From positions 1 to 11,389 of the forward strand of contig JAURLY010000283.1 of assembly GCA_030830945.1 (NCBI GenBank): 11,389 nt of DNA. Direction: 5' to 3'. This DNA is from Gammaproteobacteria bacterium (GTDB taxonomy: Bacteria > Pseudomonadota > Gammaproteobacteria > Pseudomonadales > GM7GCV1). Of this stretch, positions 1-7,014 are shown one piece after another (position 1 is the first letter of the stretch; each line of letters opens with the position of its first letter). Below the pieces are notes generated by a model. That model was not told the DNA's origin. It saw nothing but the letters and a program-made list of their open reading frames with translations, and did not search any database. The translations under genes were made by a program, and so were the position numbers.

Positions 1-167
1 AACAGGCACGCCAGGAACGCGATGACAAAATACAGGTAGCCGTCCCCGCTGAACGACAATCCGCGCGCCCAGGGATATAAATTTAGACGCTCCTGCAAGC
101 GACCAAACCCGACGTAGAGCTTGGCATCTAACTGCGCCAGTAGTTTTAGTGTATTGCTACCTATCAA
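1..167 (-). CDS. Partial PAP2-family phosphatase (N-terminus only)
   Basis: A minus-strand reading frame stays open from a TGA near position 206 to the left edge, so only the N-terminus is present. From a TTG at 167 it gives 55 residues: a short amphipathic start (LKLLAQLDAKLY), then a stretch containing YPWARGLSFSGDGYLYFVIA and the start of a hydrophobic segment. An arginine, a Ser-rich turn and SGDGYLY leading into a membrane helix resemble the N-terminus of bacterial PAP2 (type 2 phosphatidic acid phosphatase) proteins, integral membrane enzymes that dephosphorylate lipid phosphates. The catalytic motifs lie outside the window, so the family call is from recalled resemblance only. The frame has no ATG; the candidate starts are TTG at 167 and TTG at 191, and neither has a strong Shine-Dalgarno. 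That the stretch is coding is fairly likely; the family is moderately likely. Confidence 0.5.
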   Translation of the reverse strand, partial: MIGSNTLKLLAQLDAKLYVGFGRLQERLNLYPWARGLSFSGDGYLYFVIAFLACL

Positions 168-365
168 TGGACTTTCTGTTAACGTTTTCAACTGAATGTT
201 ATCCCAGTACGGTCAGCCTAACCAGATTGCATTCTAGTCAGCCCCAGGTGACAGATTGGTGAATTTTTACGGATGGATTCATACAACGGTCAATATCCGG
301 CCATAATATGAAGTACAGTTAGCATAAATGCAGCTTTATCGACTAAAAAATATGGCGACAGCGCA
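168..365. other. Divergent intergenic region, lipid phosphatase / acyltransferase
   Basis: This gap separates the minus-strand PAP2-like start from the plus-strand acyltransferase and should hold promoters for both. I see no convincing sigma-70 promoter pair. The best -10-like words are CATAAT at 302-307 for the plus strand and TAGAAT on the minus strand (plus positions 231-236), each lacking a good -35 at 16-18 bases. GTCAGCC occurs twice (212-218 and 237-243), with GTGACAG at 248-254. The spacing does not fit a standard Pho box. Confidence 0.3.
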
Positions 366-2093
366 ATGATAAATGTTGAAAATTTGGTACGGGACAATTT
401 CCCCGACGGATCTGTAAAAAAATATTTTTCAGCTCCGCTCGTCCACTGGTTGCGTTGGCTCTTCCACGAAAAAGAATTCCAGAAATTTGGGAGGACATAT
501 AAAGACTCAAGAGGCATTGAGTTTGTCCGCGACACCCTGAACTATTTTGATTTTCAACACACCGTGGATAACACAAGCCTGGCCAATATTCCCAGGCAAG
601 GGAGAGTCATCCTGGTTGCCAATCATCCCATAGGCTCTCTGGATGGACTGTCGCTCTTGCAACTTATCCATTCCATTCGTCCGGACGTCAAAATCGTCGC
701 CAATCAGGTGTTGTCAAAACTGGGGCCTCTTGCTCCGGTCATTCTGCCAGTCGACAACATGGGCCGTAATACAGCACGCATGCAATTCAAGGCAATACAG
801 AAACATCTGCAAGCGGAAGGCGCTATCATCGTCTTTCCTTCAGGTGTGGTCTCCCGCTGGAGCAAGCAAGGCATCGCAGACTGCAATTGGCGATCCGGGT
901 TTCTTCGCTTCTCGCAAAGTTGCCGGGCACCCATCGTACCCATTCATATACAGGGTCGATGCTCGACCTTCTTTTATGCCCTCTCATTGATTGCAAAAAA
1001 AGTTTCCACTCTCTGGCTTGTCCCGGAAATGTTTAAACAGCGTGGCAAAACGATCCGATTTACTATCGGGCAGATTATTCCGTGCAAAGCGTATGAAGAG
1101 CTGGAACTAAAAGCAGATGAACTCATTGCTCGATTTAGGGCGCAGGTCTACGGCCTGCCATCCAATCAGGAGGGGCTATTCAGATCACTGGAGCCCCTGG
1201 CCAAAGCGGAAGATCCTCAGGAGATTGAGTCCGAGTTGAAACAATCAATCCATTTGGGCCAGACAAATGACGGCAAGCATATTTACTTGCTCGATTATTT
1301 CGAAGACTCAAAAACCGTTGCCGAGTTGGGACGGTTACGTGAACTGACTTTTCGCATGGTAGAAGAGGGAACCGGCAAATCCCGTGACCTGGATAAGTAC
1401 GACACCTACTACCAACATCTGATTCTCTGGGACCCCCACACACGTGAAATCGTTGGCGCCTACCGGATTTGTGATACCAGTAATATCTCAGAAACTCACG
1501 GAACAGGGGGCCTGTATAGTAGCCAGGTCTATAGGTATTCCGATGCCATGACGCCTTTCTTCCAAAAGGGTATGGAATTAGGCCGGAGTTTTGTGCAGCC
1601 CAAATACTGGGGCAAACGCAGTCTGGACTATCTCTGGTATGGCATTGGTGCCTTGCTGGTGCAAAATACCAAATATCGCTATCTATTTGGCGCGGTCAGT
1701 ATCAGTGATGGTTACCCCAAAGAAGCCAAGGATCTGATCATTCATTTTTACACCACACACTTCCCGCCTGAGCAGAATGTGGTAGAGGCCCTCTACCCAT
1801 ACACTATCTCGCAGGACAAGAAAACAGAGCTCAAAAAAGCTTTTCCCGGGATCGATTACACCACCGAATTTTGCCAGCTAAAAACCCGTCTGAAAAAGAT
1901 GGGCTGTGCAATTCCTACCCTGTTTAAACAGTATGCCGATCTGGGCGAGCCCGGAGGCGTATCTATTTTTTCCAGCGGGCTGGATATCACCTTTAGTAAC
2001 GTAGTCGATGGATTTGTCATGGTAGACACATGGAAGCTCAAGGAATCCAAACGCGACCGCTATCTGCAAACATCTGTTTCAGCACGGGCCTGA
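366..2093 (+). CDS. olsF: OlsF-like bifunctional acyltransferase (ornithine lipid synthesis)
   Basis: The 575-residue protein has two acyltransferase domains. Residues about 60-240 form a lysophospholipid (PlsC-like) acyltransferase: NHPIGSLDG at 86-94 is the His-x5-Asp catalytic motif typical of hemolysin-type members, and FPSG at 157-160 replaces the usual FPEG. Residues about 300-480 form a GNAT-type N-acyltransferase of the OlsB/hemolysin family (LRELTFR near 324-330, HLILWD near 351-356, IVGAYRI at 362-368). This order matches OlsF, characterised in Serratia, where the C-terminal domain N-acylates ornithine with a 3-hydroxyacyl group and the N-terminal domain adds the second acyl chain. 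The substrate here is inferred; other amino-acid lipids are possible. The ATG at 366 is the first in a frame open from 312, with no clear Shine-Dalgarno. It stands alone, divergent from the PAP2-like gene. Both domains look intact. Confidence 0.75.
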   Translation: MINVENLVRDNFPDGSVKKYFSAPLVHWLRWLFHEKEFQKFGRTYKDSRGIEFVRDTLNYFDFQHTVDNTSLANIPRQGRVILVANHPIGSLDGLSLLQLIHSIRPDVKIVANQVLSKLGPLAPVILPVDNMGRNTARMQFKAIQKHLQAEGAIIVFPSGVVSRWSKQGIADCNWRSGFLRFSQSCRAPIVPIHIQGRCSTFFYALSLIAKKVSTLWLVPEMFKQRGKTIRFTIGQIIPCKAYEELELKADELIARFRAQVYGLPSNQEGLFRSLEPLAKAEDPQEIESELKQSIHLGQTNDGKHIYLLDYFEDSKTVAELGRLRELTFRMVEEGTGKSRDLDKYDTYYQHLILWDPHTREIVGAYRICDTSNISETHGTGGLYSSQVYRYSDAMTPFFQKGMELGRSFVQPKYWGKRSLDYLWYGIGALLVQNTKYRYLFGAVSISDGYPKEAKDLIIHFYTTHFPPEQNVVEALYPYTISQDKKTELKKAFPGIDYTTEFCQLKTRLKKMGCAIPTLFKQYADLGEPGGVSIFSSGLDITFSNVVDGFVMVDTWKLKESKRDRYLQTSVSARA

Positions 2094-2294
2094 AGTGCCA
2101 ACCTCCTGGTAATTGGGCAACCCGGAACAATTTGCTGCCTAATCGCTTATTAGTTTGAGACTTTTATCGCATTTTCTTCATCCTGTTGTTTAGTTGGTAA
2201 CCCTAAGCCCTTGGTTCACCATATGTTTATTGCTAGTCTCGGCCACCTCCAAGATGTAATTGTCTTTAGAGTTTGTGAATAGGAGCTGAACAAA

Positions 2295-2864
2295 ATGACT
2301 GAAATACACGTCTACTCGATGTCTACTGGTGTTTACGAAGAAGCAGGTAAATGTCTGCCCGTTAGCTATGCAATGGTCGACACTCCCCAAGGAAAAGCTT
2401 TTTTCGCTGAAAGCTGTGGACGAATTGTTCATTTGTCGCTCACGGACGACATCGATACCGGTCTGGCAGAATTCAAGCGTCGCTGGTATCTCAGCAAGCC
2501 AACTTTGCGCGAAGATCACTGCCAACGCATGGTCAACAAGATTTATAACTGCGAAGATCCCTTCTCCTGTGCCCGTGTTTTATTGATGGGAACAGAATTC
2601 CAAATCAGTGTCTGGGAAGCGCTAACCCATATTGAAGAAGGCACTGTGTCCACCTACAAAGACATCGCTGAACACATCAACTGTCCAGATTCTGTTCGTG
2701 CCGTGGCAAACGCCATTGGCGACAACCCCATTGCTTACCTCGTTCCCTGCCATCGTGTTGTACGAACCGACGGTTCTCTGGGAGGTTATCGCTGGGGGCT
2801 AGAGTCCAAGCGCCAATTCCTGACACTGGAAGGCATCGATCTAAGCCAAATAAAGGCTGCCTAG
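2295..2864 (+). CDS. ogt: Methylated-DNA--[protein]-cysteine S-methyltransferase (Ogt/MGMT family)
   Basis: A 189-residue suicide DNA-repair protein that transfers the alkyl group from O6-methylguanine (or O4-methylthymine) to its own cysteine. The active site is PCHRVV at 151-156 with acceptor Cys152. Using the known human enzyme for spacing, the helix-turn-helix arginine finger corresponds to Arg135, the hinge Asn to Asn144 and the active-site Glu to Glu179, all at the expected distances. The C-terminal domain begins near GTEFQISVWEAL (99-110). The N-terminal ~90 residues are the variable domain; no separate AraC-type regulator region is present, so it is Ogt-like rather than full-length Ada. 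An AGGAG at 2281-2285, nine bases before the ATG, supports this start. It is flanked by gaps of 201 and 129 bases, so it is probably its own transcription unit. No LexA-type box was seen upstream. Confidence 0.92.
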   Translation: MTEIHVYSMSTGVYEEAGKCLPVSYAMVDTPQGKAFFAESCGRIVHLSLTDDIDTGLAEFKRRWYLSKPTLREDHCQRMVNKIYNCEDPFSCARVLLMGTEFQISVWEALTHIEEGTVSTYKDIAEHINCPDSVRAVANAIGDNPIAYLVPCHRVVRTDGSLGGYRWGLESKRQFLTLEGIDLSQIKAA

Positions 2865-2886
2865 CACCCGGCTCGCTCCCCATTCT

Positions 2887-2907
2887 GGCGTATTATTTTA
2901 ATGCGCC
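2887..2907. other. Imperfect palindrome between ogt and ubiE
   Basis: GGCGTATTA (2887-2895) and TAATGCGCC (2899-2907) pair over nine positions, with one G-T wobble and a three-base TTT centre. The structure sits 22 bases after the ogt stop and 86 before ubiE. It is not followed by a T run, so it is not a standard intrinsic terminator for ogt; an operator or a weak RNA hairpin is equally possible. Confidence 0.4.
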
Positions 2908-2993
2908 GACAACTCTTTCCGCTTTATCTAGTGGCAGGATCCACCAAAATCAATCCTCTCATGTAAAATGCCGCGACTTGCGGTGAGATTTAG

Positions 2994-3743
2994 ATGAGCG
3001 ATAAGAAAACAACCCACTTTGGCTATACACAGGTTCCTGTTGAAGAAAAAGCAGGAATGGTTGCCGGTGTATTTCATTCGGTCGCCGGTCAGTACGACCT
3101 GATGAATGACCTGATGAGCTTTGGTGTCCACCGGGTTTGGAAGTTTTTTACCATTGAAAAAGCCGGTGTTCGCAATGGGCATCATGTTCTGGATATCGCC
3201 GGTGGCACCGGTGATCTAACGGCCAGTTTTGCCAAGATCGTCGGCGACAGTGGCCGAGTGGTTTTGGCCGATATCAACGAATCCATGCTCAGGGTAGGGC
3301 GCGATAAACTGATTGATCGCGGTCACAGCAATTCTGTTGAGTATGTTCAGGCCGACGCCCAATTTCTTCCGTTTCCGGATAATAGTTTCGACTGTATTAC
3401 CATTGCTTTTGGTTTACGCAATGTCACCGACAAGGATCTGGCGCTCAGATCCATGTATCGTGTGCTCAAGCCTGGCGGTCGCCTTTTGGTATTGGAATTT
3501 TCCAAGCCTTCCAGCGATCTTCTGGCAAAAATGTACGATCGATACTCATTTAACATTCTGCCAAAAATGGGCCAACTGGTTGCCGGTGATGCTGATAGCT
3601 ACCGCTATCTGGCTGAGTCCATACGAATGCATCCCGATCAGGAAACCCTCAAAAACATGATGCAACAGGCGGGTTTCCTGCAGGCTGAATATTTCAATAT
3701 GACCGGTGGCATTGTCGCGCTTCATCGAGGATTTAAGGGTTAG
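2994..3743 (+). CDS. ubiE: Ubiquinone/menaquinone C-methyltransferase UbiE
   Basis: A 249-residue class I SAM-dependent methyltransferase, close to the 251 residues of E. coli UbiE. It C-methylates 2-methoxy-6-polyprenyl-1,4-benzoquinol in ubiquinone synthesis, and demethylmenaquinol where menaquinone is made. The SAM-binding motif I is LDIAGGTGDL at 66-75. The two family signatures are visible: YDLMNDLMSFGVHRVWK at 34-50 and RVLKPGGRLLVLEFS at 156-170. The ATG follows GGTGAGA (2982-2988) at good spacing. It is first of the eight-gene run; ubiJ starts two bases after its stop. A TAAAAT at 2964-2969 could be a -10 element but lacks a recognisable -35. Identity is very secure; whether this organism also makes menaquinone cannot be told here. 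Confidence 0.97.
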   Translation: MSDKKTTHFGYTQVPVEEKAGMVAGVFHSVAGQYDLMNDLMSFGVHRVWKFFTIEKAGVRNGHHVLDIAGGTGDLTASFAKIVGDSGRVVLADINESMLRVGRDKLIDRGHSNSVEYVQADAQFLPFPDNSFDCITIAFGLRNVTDKDLALRSMYRVLKPGGRLLVLEFSKPSSDLLAKMYDRYSFNILPKMGQLVAGDADSYRYLAESIRMHPDQETLKNMMQQAGFLQAEYFNMTGGIVALHRGFKG

Positions 3744-3745
3744 AT

Positions 3746-4363
3746 ATGACTTTAGGCCTTCCGGATCAAATGTTTATTCAGCAGCGTATAAATGCTGCGA
3801 TCTCCGAGCTATTAGCCTCGGACCCGGCGAATGTAAGTTATCTGGAGACGCTTAACGATACATCGATCGTCATTGATGTGAGCAATCCAGCCCTGACGCT
3901 TTATTTCCGGTTTACCCAAAACCAGATTCAGCTGCAAACCTTGCAGGAAGAAGATCAGCCGCAGTTGCGTATCAAAGGCAAGGCACTCAATCTTGCCAAG
4001 CTCCTGAGTTCGCCCATTGATAGTGCTGCTAAATTACGTGAGCTAGGCATAGAAGTCACAGGTGATGTCGGCCTTCTGCTGGAAATATCACAACTGGCCA
4101 ACCGTATTGAAATTGACTGGGAATATCTCCTCAGTGAGAAGATTGGTGAAACCCCTGCTGTGCTGCTCTCACGAGCAACCAAGACGGCACAAACTCAGGC
4201 AATCAGGGCACGTAATGATTTTCAGCACTTGATTCGAGCACAATTGAACAAACATTCCGATTTGCCCACCAACGCCGAACTGGAGATCACTCGCCGTGAA
4301 ATTAGAGAGCTGGGTTATCGCCTGGACAGGCTGGAGCTAGCCGCAAAGCATGGGAAAAACTGA
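3746..4363 (+). CDS. ubiJ: Ubiquinone biosynthesis accessory factor UbiJ (SCP2 domain)
   Basis: A 205-residue protein matching UbiJ (about 201 residues in E. coli) in size, domain plan and place between ubiE and ubiB. The N-terminal ~135 residues look like an SCP2 lipid-binding fold (SIVIDVSNPALTLYFRF, then PQLRIKGKALNLAKLL and a GIEVTGDVGLLLEI stretch). The C-terminus is a charged helix (about 165-203) likely to form a coiled coil. In E. coli, UbiJ has no catalytic role known; with UbiK it binds lipids and the soluble Ubi complex that carries out the late ring modifications. The ATG lies two bases past the ubiE stop, with a purine-rich AAGGG at 3735-3739 serving as ribosome-binding site. The last 14 bases overlap ubiB, suggesting translational coupling. 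Confidence 0.92.
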   Translation: MTLGLPDQMFIQQRINAAISELLASDPANVSYLETLNDTSIVIDVSNPALTLYFRFTQNQIQLQTLQEEDQPQLRIKGKALNLAKLLSSPIDSAAKLRELGIEVTGDVGLLLEISQLANRIEIDWEYLLSEKIGETPAVLLSRATKTAQTQAIRARNDFQHLIRAQLNKHSDLPTNAELEITRREIRELGYRLDRLELAAKHGKN

Positions 4364-5966
4364 TTATATGTCTGTCATGCTCCGCTCTATAGCTATCTGG
4401 TGGCACGCCTGTTGCTTGCGTCTCGACGTACTGATTCCTGCAGACGCACCTTTGTGGTTCAAGCTTCTCTTTATTCCCGCAAAGGTGTTCTCAAGAACCA
4501 AGCATTCAGAAGGGGAACGCCTGCGACTTTGGTGCGAGCATCTGGGCCCTATTTTTATCAAATTTGGCCAGCTTCTTTCTACGCGCCCCGATCTGCTTAC
4601 TGAAGACATGGCCACAGAGCTACGCAAACTTCAGGACGCTGTCCCCCCATTTGATCCCGAGGAGTTTCGCAAGATTGTTGAAACTGGTCTTGGGTCCAAC
4701 ATTGACGATCTATTTACCGACTACAGCGCGAATCCGCTAGCCTCCGCCTCGCTGGCACAGGTTCATACCGCCAGACTAAAATCCGGCGAAGACGTCGTTA
4801 TAAAAGTTATTCGCCCTGGCGTTGATCGTATAATTCAGCGTGACTTGAAACTGTTAAGACTGCTGGCACAAATCATTAATCGAATGGGTGCCGATGGTCG
4901 AAGGTTGCACGCCCCGGAAATCGTCGCCGACTACCGATTCATTATCGAAAGTGAGCTGGATCTGCGTCACGAAGCGGCCAACGCCCAGAAATTGCGTGAC
5001 AACTTTATTGATAATCCAGTGAACTACACGCCCCAGGTTTACTGGGATTATGTCCGTGAAAATATCATGGTTAGCGAATGTATCGACGGTATTCCCGTGA
5101 CCGACGCGAAAGCAATCTCTGAACTGGGAATCGACCTGAAGCAGCTTGCCGAAATAGGTGTTGGCATCTTTTTCACCCAGGTGTTCGAGCACAACTTCTT
5201 TCACGCAGACATGCATCCGGGAAATATTTTTGTCAGCAAAGAGCATATTGATAAGCCGCAATACATGTGTGTCGATTGCGCTATCGTTGGCTCACTGACA
5301 GACGAGGAGCGCTACTCCCTAGCAACCATGCTACTCAGTGTGTTTCGACGGGATTATCGCAAGGTTGCCGAAGTCCAAATCCAGGCAGGCTGGGTTGCGC
5401 CAGACACCCCGGTTCACCAGTTTGAAGCAGAAATCAGAACCGTTTGTGAGCCAATATTTGCACGCCCACTTTCAGAAATATCTTTTGCCAGTATTCTGGT
5501 CAGCCTGTTTCAAACAGCTCGCCGGTTTGACATGCAAATGATGCCCTCACTTTTCTTGCTGGAAAAAACCATCGTCAATGTGGAAGGCCTCGGACGACAG
5601 CTTTACCCCGAACTGGATCTTTGGAACACCCTGGCGCCACATTTTGAAAAATGGTCAAAAGATCGCTATTCGCCCAAATCCATTATTAATAAAATAAGGG
5701 AGATTGGTCCCAACTGGCTGGAACAGTTCCCTGAGATCCCTCCCTTATTATTTAAAGCGTTACACCAGTTAGCCAATCCAGCAGAAGTCGTCCCTGTTAA
5801 ACGAGAAAGAAACAAAACCTCATCAGACACAGGACTATGGTTGGCAGCCATTGCTGGCGTTACGCTAGGCTTGCTGCTTCCTGAATTACCCACACCGGAA
5901 AGTTTGCGAGACCTCAGTATTGCGACTTTGGCGCTAATCGGAGCCTACGTGCTTGTTAGGCGCTAG
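4350..5966 (+). CDS. ubiB: Ubiquinone biosynthesis protein UbiB (atypical kinase/ATPase)
   Basis: A 538-residue member of the UbiB/ADCK/COQ8 family (E. coli UbiB, 546), a membrane-anchored ATPase that supports ubiquinone assembly or trafficking. Visible in order: the family KxGQ motif (KFGQLLSTR, 71-79); the A-rich loop (ASASLAQVH, 131-139) replacing the kinase P-loop; the nucleotide-binding Lys152 (VVIKVIRPGV); the ELDLRHEAAN segment (202-211); the catalytic HADMHPGN (285-292); and the DFG-equivalent at 309-311. Two hydrophobic helices near 493-512 and 518-535 anchor the C-terminus. The DFG position reads DCA, where E. coli UbiB has DCG; Asp309 is kept. The start overlaps ubiJ by 14 bases with a GGAG at 4333-4336; ATG at 4368 (residue 7) is an alternative. 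Confidence 0.96.
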   Translation: MGKTDYMSVMLRSIAIWWHACCLRLDVLIPADAPLWFKLLFIPAKVFSRTKHSEGERLRLWCEHLGPIFIKFGQLLSTRPDLLTEDMATELRKLQDAVPPFDPEEFRKIVETGLGSNIDDLFTDYSANPLASASLAQVHTARLKSGEDVVIKVIRPGVDRIIQRDLKLLRLLAQIINRMGADGRRLHAPEIVADYRFIIESELDLRHEAANAQKLRDNFIDNPVNYTPQVYWDYVRENIMVSECIDGIPVTDAKAISELGIDLKQLAEIGVGIFFTQVFEHNFFHADMHPGNIFVSKEHIDKPQYMCVDCAIVGSLTDEERYSLATMLLSVFRRDYRKVAEVQIQAGWVAPDTPVHQFEAEIRTVCEPIFARPLSEISFASILVSLFQTARRFDMQMMPSLFLLEKTIVNVEGLGRQLYPELDLWNTLAPHFEKWSKDRYSPKSIINKIREIGPNWLEQFPEIPPLLFKALHQLANPAEVVPVKRERNKTSSDTGLWLAAIAGVTLGLLLPELPTPESLRDLSIATLALIGAYVLVRR

Positions 5967-5973
5967 CTAGCGC
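5960..5973. other. Perfect 14-base palindrome across the ubiB stop codon
   Basis: GCGCTAGCTAGCGC is an exact inverted repeat that includes the ubiB stop codon (TAG, 5964-5966). As RNA it could fold into a five-pair stem with an AGCU loop. No T run follows, and hisI begins about 50 bases on, so termination is unlikely to be strong. It may be chance or a weak mRNA structure or processing site. Confidence 0.35.
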
Positions 5974-6024
5974 TTCATAATCGCGCACTTATTAATGCCT
6001 CCTTTCTAAAATCATTTGAAACCC

Positions 6025-6414
6025 ATGCGTCAGGATATTAGTGAACTCAAGTGGAACGATCAGGGTCTTTTGCCCGCGATCGCCCAAGATGCCAACACAG
6101 GCGAAGTGCTTATGCTTGCCTGGATGAGCCCTGATTCCCTAACACTGACACTGGAAGAGGGCGTTGCAGTTTATTGGTCTCGTTCGCGCAATCAGATCTG
6201 GCGCAAAGGGGAAACCTCAGGGCACACTCAGTTGATTCGGGAAGTACGAATAGACTGTGACAAAGACACCATCTTGCTAAAAGTTGAGCAGGTTGGAGAC
6301 ATCGCCTGTCATACTGGACGCCGCAGCTGTTTTTATATGCGCCATAAGGACCAGAAGTGGGTAGAATGCGAACCCGTCATCAAGTCACCGGACCAAATTT
6401 ACCAAGATGAGTGA
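6025..6414 (+). CDS. hisI: Phosphoribosyl-AMP cyclohydrolase HisI
   Basis: A 129-residue stand-alone HisI, which opens the purine ring of phosphoribosyl-AMP to give ProFAR in the third step of histidine synthesis. The metal sites are visible: Asp77, Asp79 and Asp81 in DCDKD for Mg2+, and zinc-ligand Cys78 with Cys95 and Cys102 in ACHTGRRSC (94-102). WSRSRNQIWRKGETSGH (51-67) is the typical substrate-binding stretch. I chose the ATG at 6025. The frame also has an upstream TTG at 6016 giving three more residues; neither start has a recognisable Shine-Dalgarno. The product is separate from HisE, as in Pseudomonas, rather than fused as in E. coli HisIE. The last eight bases overlap hisE. Confidence 0.96.
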   Translation: MRQDISELKWNDQGLLPAIAQDANTGEVLMLAWMSPDSLTLTLEEGVAVYWSRSRNQIWRKGETSGHTQLIREVRIDCDKDTILLKVEQVGDIACHTGRRSCFYMRHKDQKWVECEPVIKSPDQIYQDE

Positions 6415-6727
6415 AATTCTCACCAAACTGACCGAAATCCTGGAAGCCCGGAAGTCTGCACCGACAGACAGTTCCTACGTGGCCCAGCTTCACGCCGAAG
6501 GCTTGAACAAAATCCTGGAAAAAGTTGGCGAGGAAGCAACCGAAACTATTTTGGCTGCGAAAGATAACGATAGGCCCGAGCTGGTCAAGGAGACCGCTGA
6601 CCTTTGGTTTCATTCACTGGTCATGCTTTCTCATCTGGACTTGTCTGCGGCAGATGTTTTACAAGAACTTGAGCGACGCTTTGGCCTTTCCGGACTGGAA
6701 GAAAAAGCGTCTCGGAATAACGACTAA
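6407..6727 (+). CDS. hisE: Phosphoribosyl-ATP pyrophosphohydrolase HisE
   Basis: A 106-residue all-alpha NTP pyrophosphatase of the MazG-like fold that converts phosphoribosyl-ATP to phosphoribosyl-AMP, the step just before HisI. The metal-binding motifs are KVGEEATE (39-46, Glu42/Glu43/Glu46) and ETADLWFH (62-69, Glu62/Asp65), and SYVAQLHAEGLNKILEKVG is a typical HisE stretch. The ATG lies inside the end of hisI in another frame, with no strong Shine-Dalgarno of its own, so translation is probably coupled to hisI. tatA follows after 15 bases. The sequence appears complete. Confidence 0.95.
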   Translation: MSEILTKLTEILEARKSAPTDSSYVAQLHAEGLNKILEKVGEEATETILAAKDNDRPELVKETADLWFHSLVMLSHLDLSAADVLQELERRFGLSGLEEKASRNND

Positions 6728-6742
6728 ATAGAGGTATAAAAA

Positions 6743-6991
6743 ATGGGACTAGGTGGAATTAGTATCTGGCAATTGCTGATTATTCTGGTAATTGTTTTAT
6801 TGCTGTTTGGCACTAAGAAATTACGAAATCTTGGCTCTGATCTCGGTGGCGCCGTCAAAGGGTTCAAGGATTCCATGGGTGATGAGGAAAAAGCCAAAGA
6901 AGAAGGCGAGCCTGAATCCCTGAGTGACACAAAGGACACTCCTGAGACCACGCAGGCGAAAGACGCTGAACAAGAAAAAGAACGCTCATAA
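6743..6991 (+). CDS. tatA: Twin-arginine translocase pore subunit TatA
   Basis: An 82-residue protein with one N-terminal membrane helix (about 7-22, ISIWQLLIILVIVLLLFG), the FGTKKL hinge at 22-27, an amphipathic helix (LGSDLGGAVKGFKDSM, about 30-45, with the conserved GFK) and a long acidic, disordered tail. TatA oligomers form the passage for folded proteins across the inner membrane once TatBC has bound a twin-arginine signal. The N-terminus closely resembles E. coli TatA with two extra residues before GGISIWQ. GAGG at 6731-6734, eight bases ahead of the ATG, is a good ribosome-binding site and one of the clearest in the cluster, fitting the need for more TatA than TatB or TatC. Confidence 0.95.
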   Translation: MGLGGISIWQLLIILVIVLLLFGTKKLRNLGSDLGGAVKGFKDSMGDEEKAKEEGEPESLSDTKDTPETTQAKDAEQEKERS

Positions 6992-7014
6992 TTTCTTATA
7001 AAATCTGACCATCC

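Noticed and set aside
212..254. GTCAGCC, GTCAGCC and GTGACAG words as a possible Pho box upstream of the acyltransferase
   Set aside because: A Pho box has seven-base repeats in 11-base period; these are 25 and about 11-13 bases apart and differ in orientation and sequence.
2196..2220. Hairpin GGTAACC / GGTTCACC upstream of ogt
   Set aside because: It has a bulge, a ten-base loop and no T run; too weak to call a terminator or riboswitch.
2223..2282. 19-codon plus-strand frame ending just at the ogt ribosome-binding site (possible leader peptide)
   Set aside because: No Shine-Dalgarno precedes it, its composition is unremarkable, and there is no attenuator-like structure after it.
2190..2525. 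111-residue minus-strand open frame across the ogt start
   Set aside because: It lies opposite the 5' region of a clear ogt gene, has no recognisable domain, and looks like an antisense shadow.
4854..5261. 135-residue minus-strand open frame inside ubiB
   Set aside because: It is antisense to the most conserved part of UbiB (HADMHPGN region) and shows no domain of its own.
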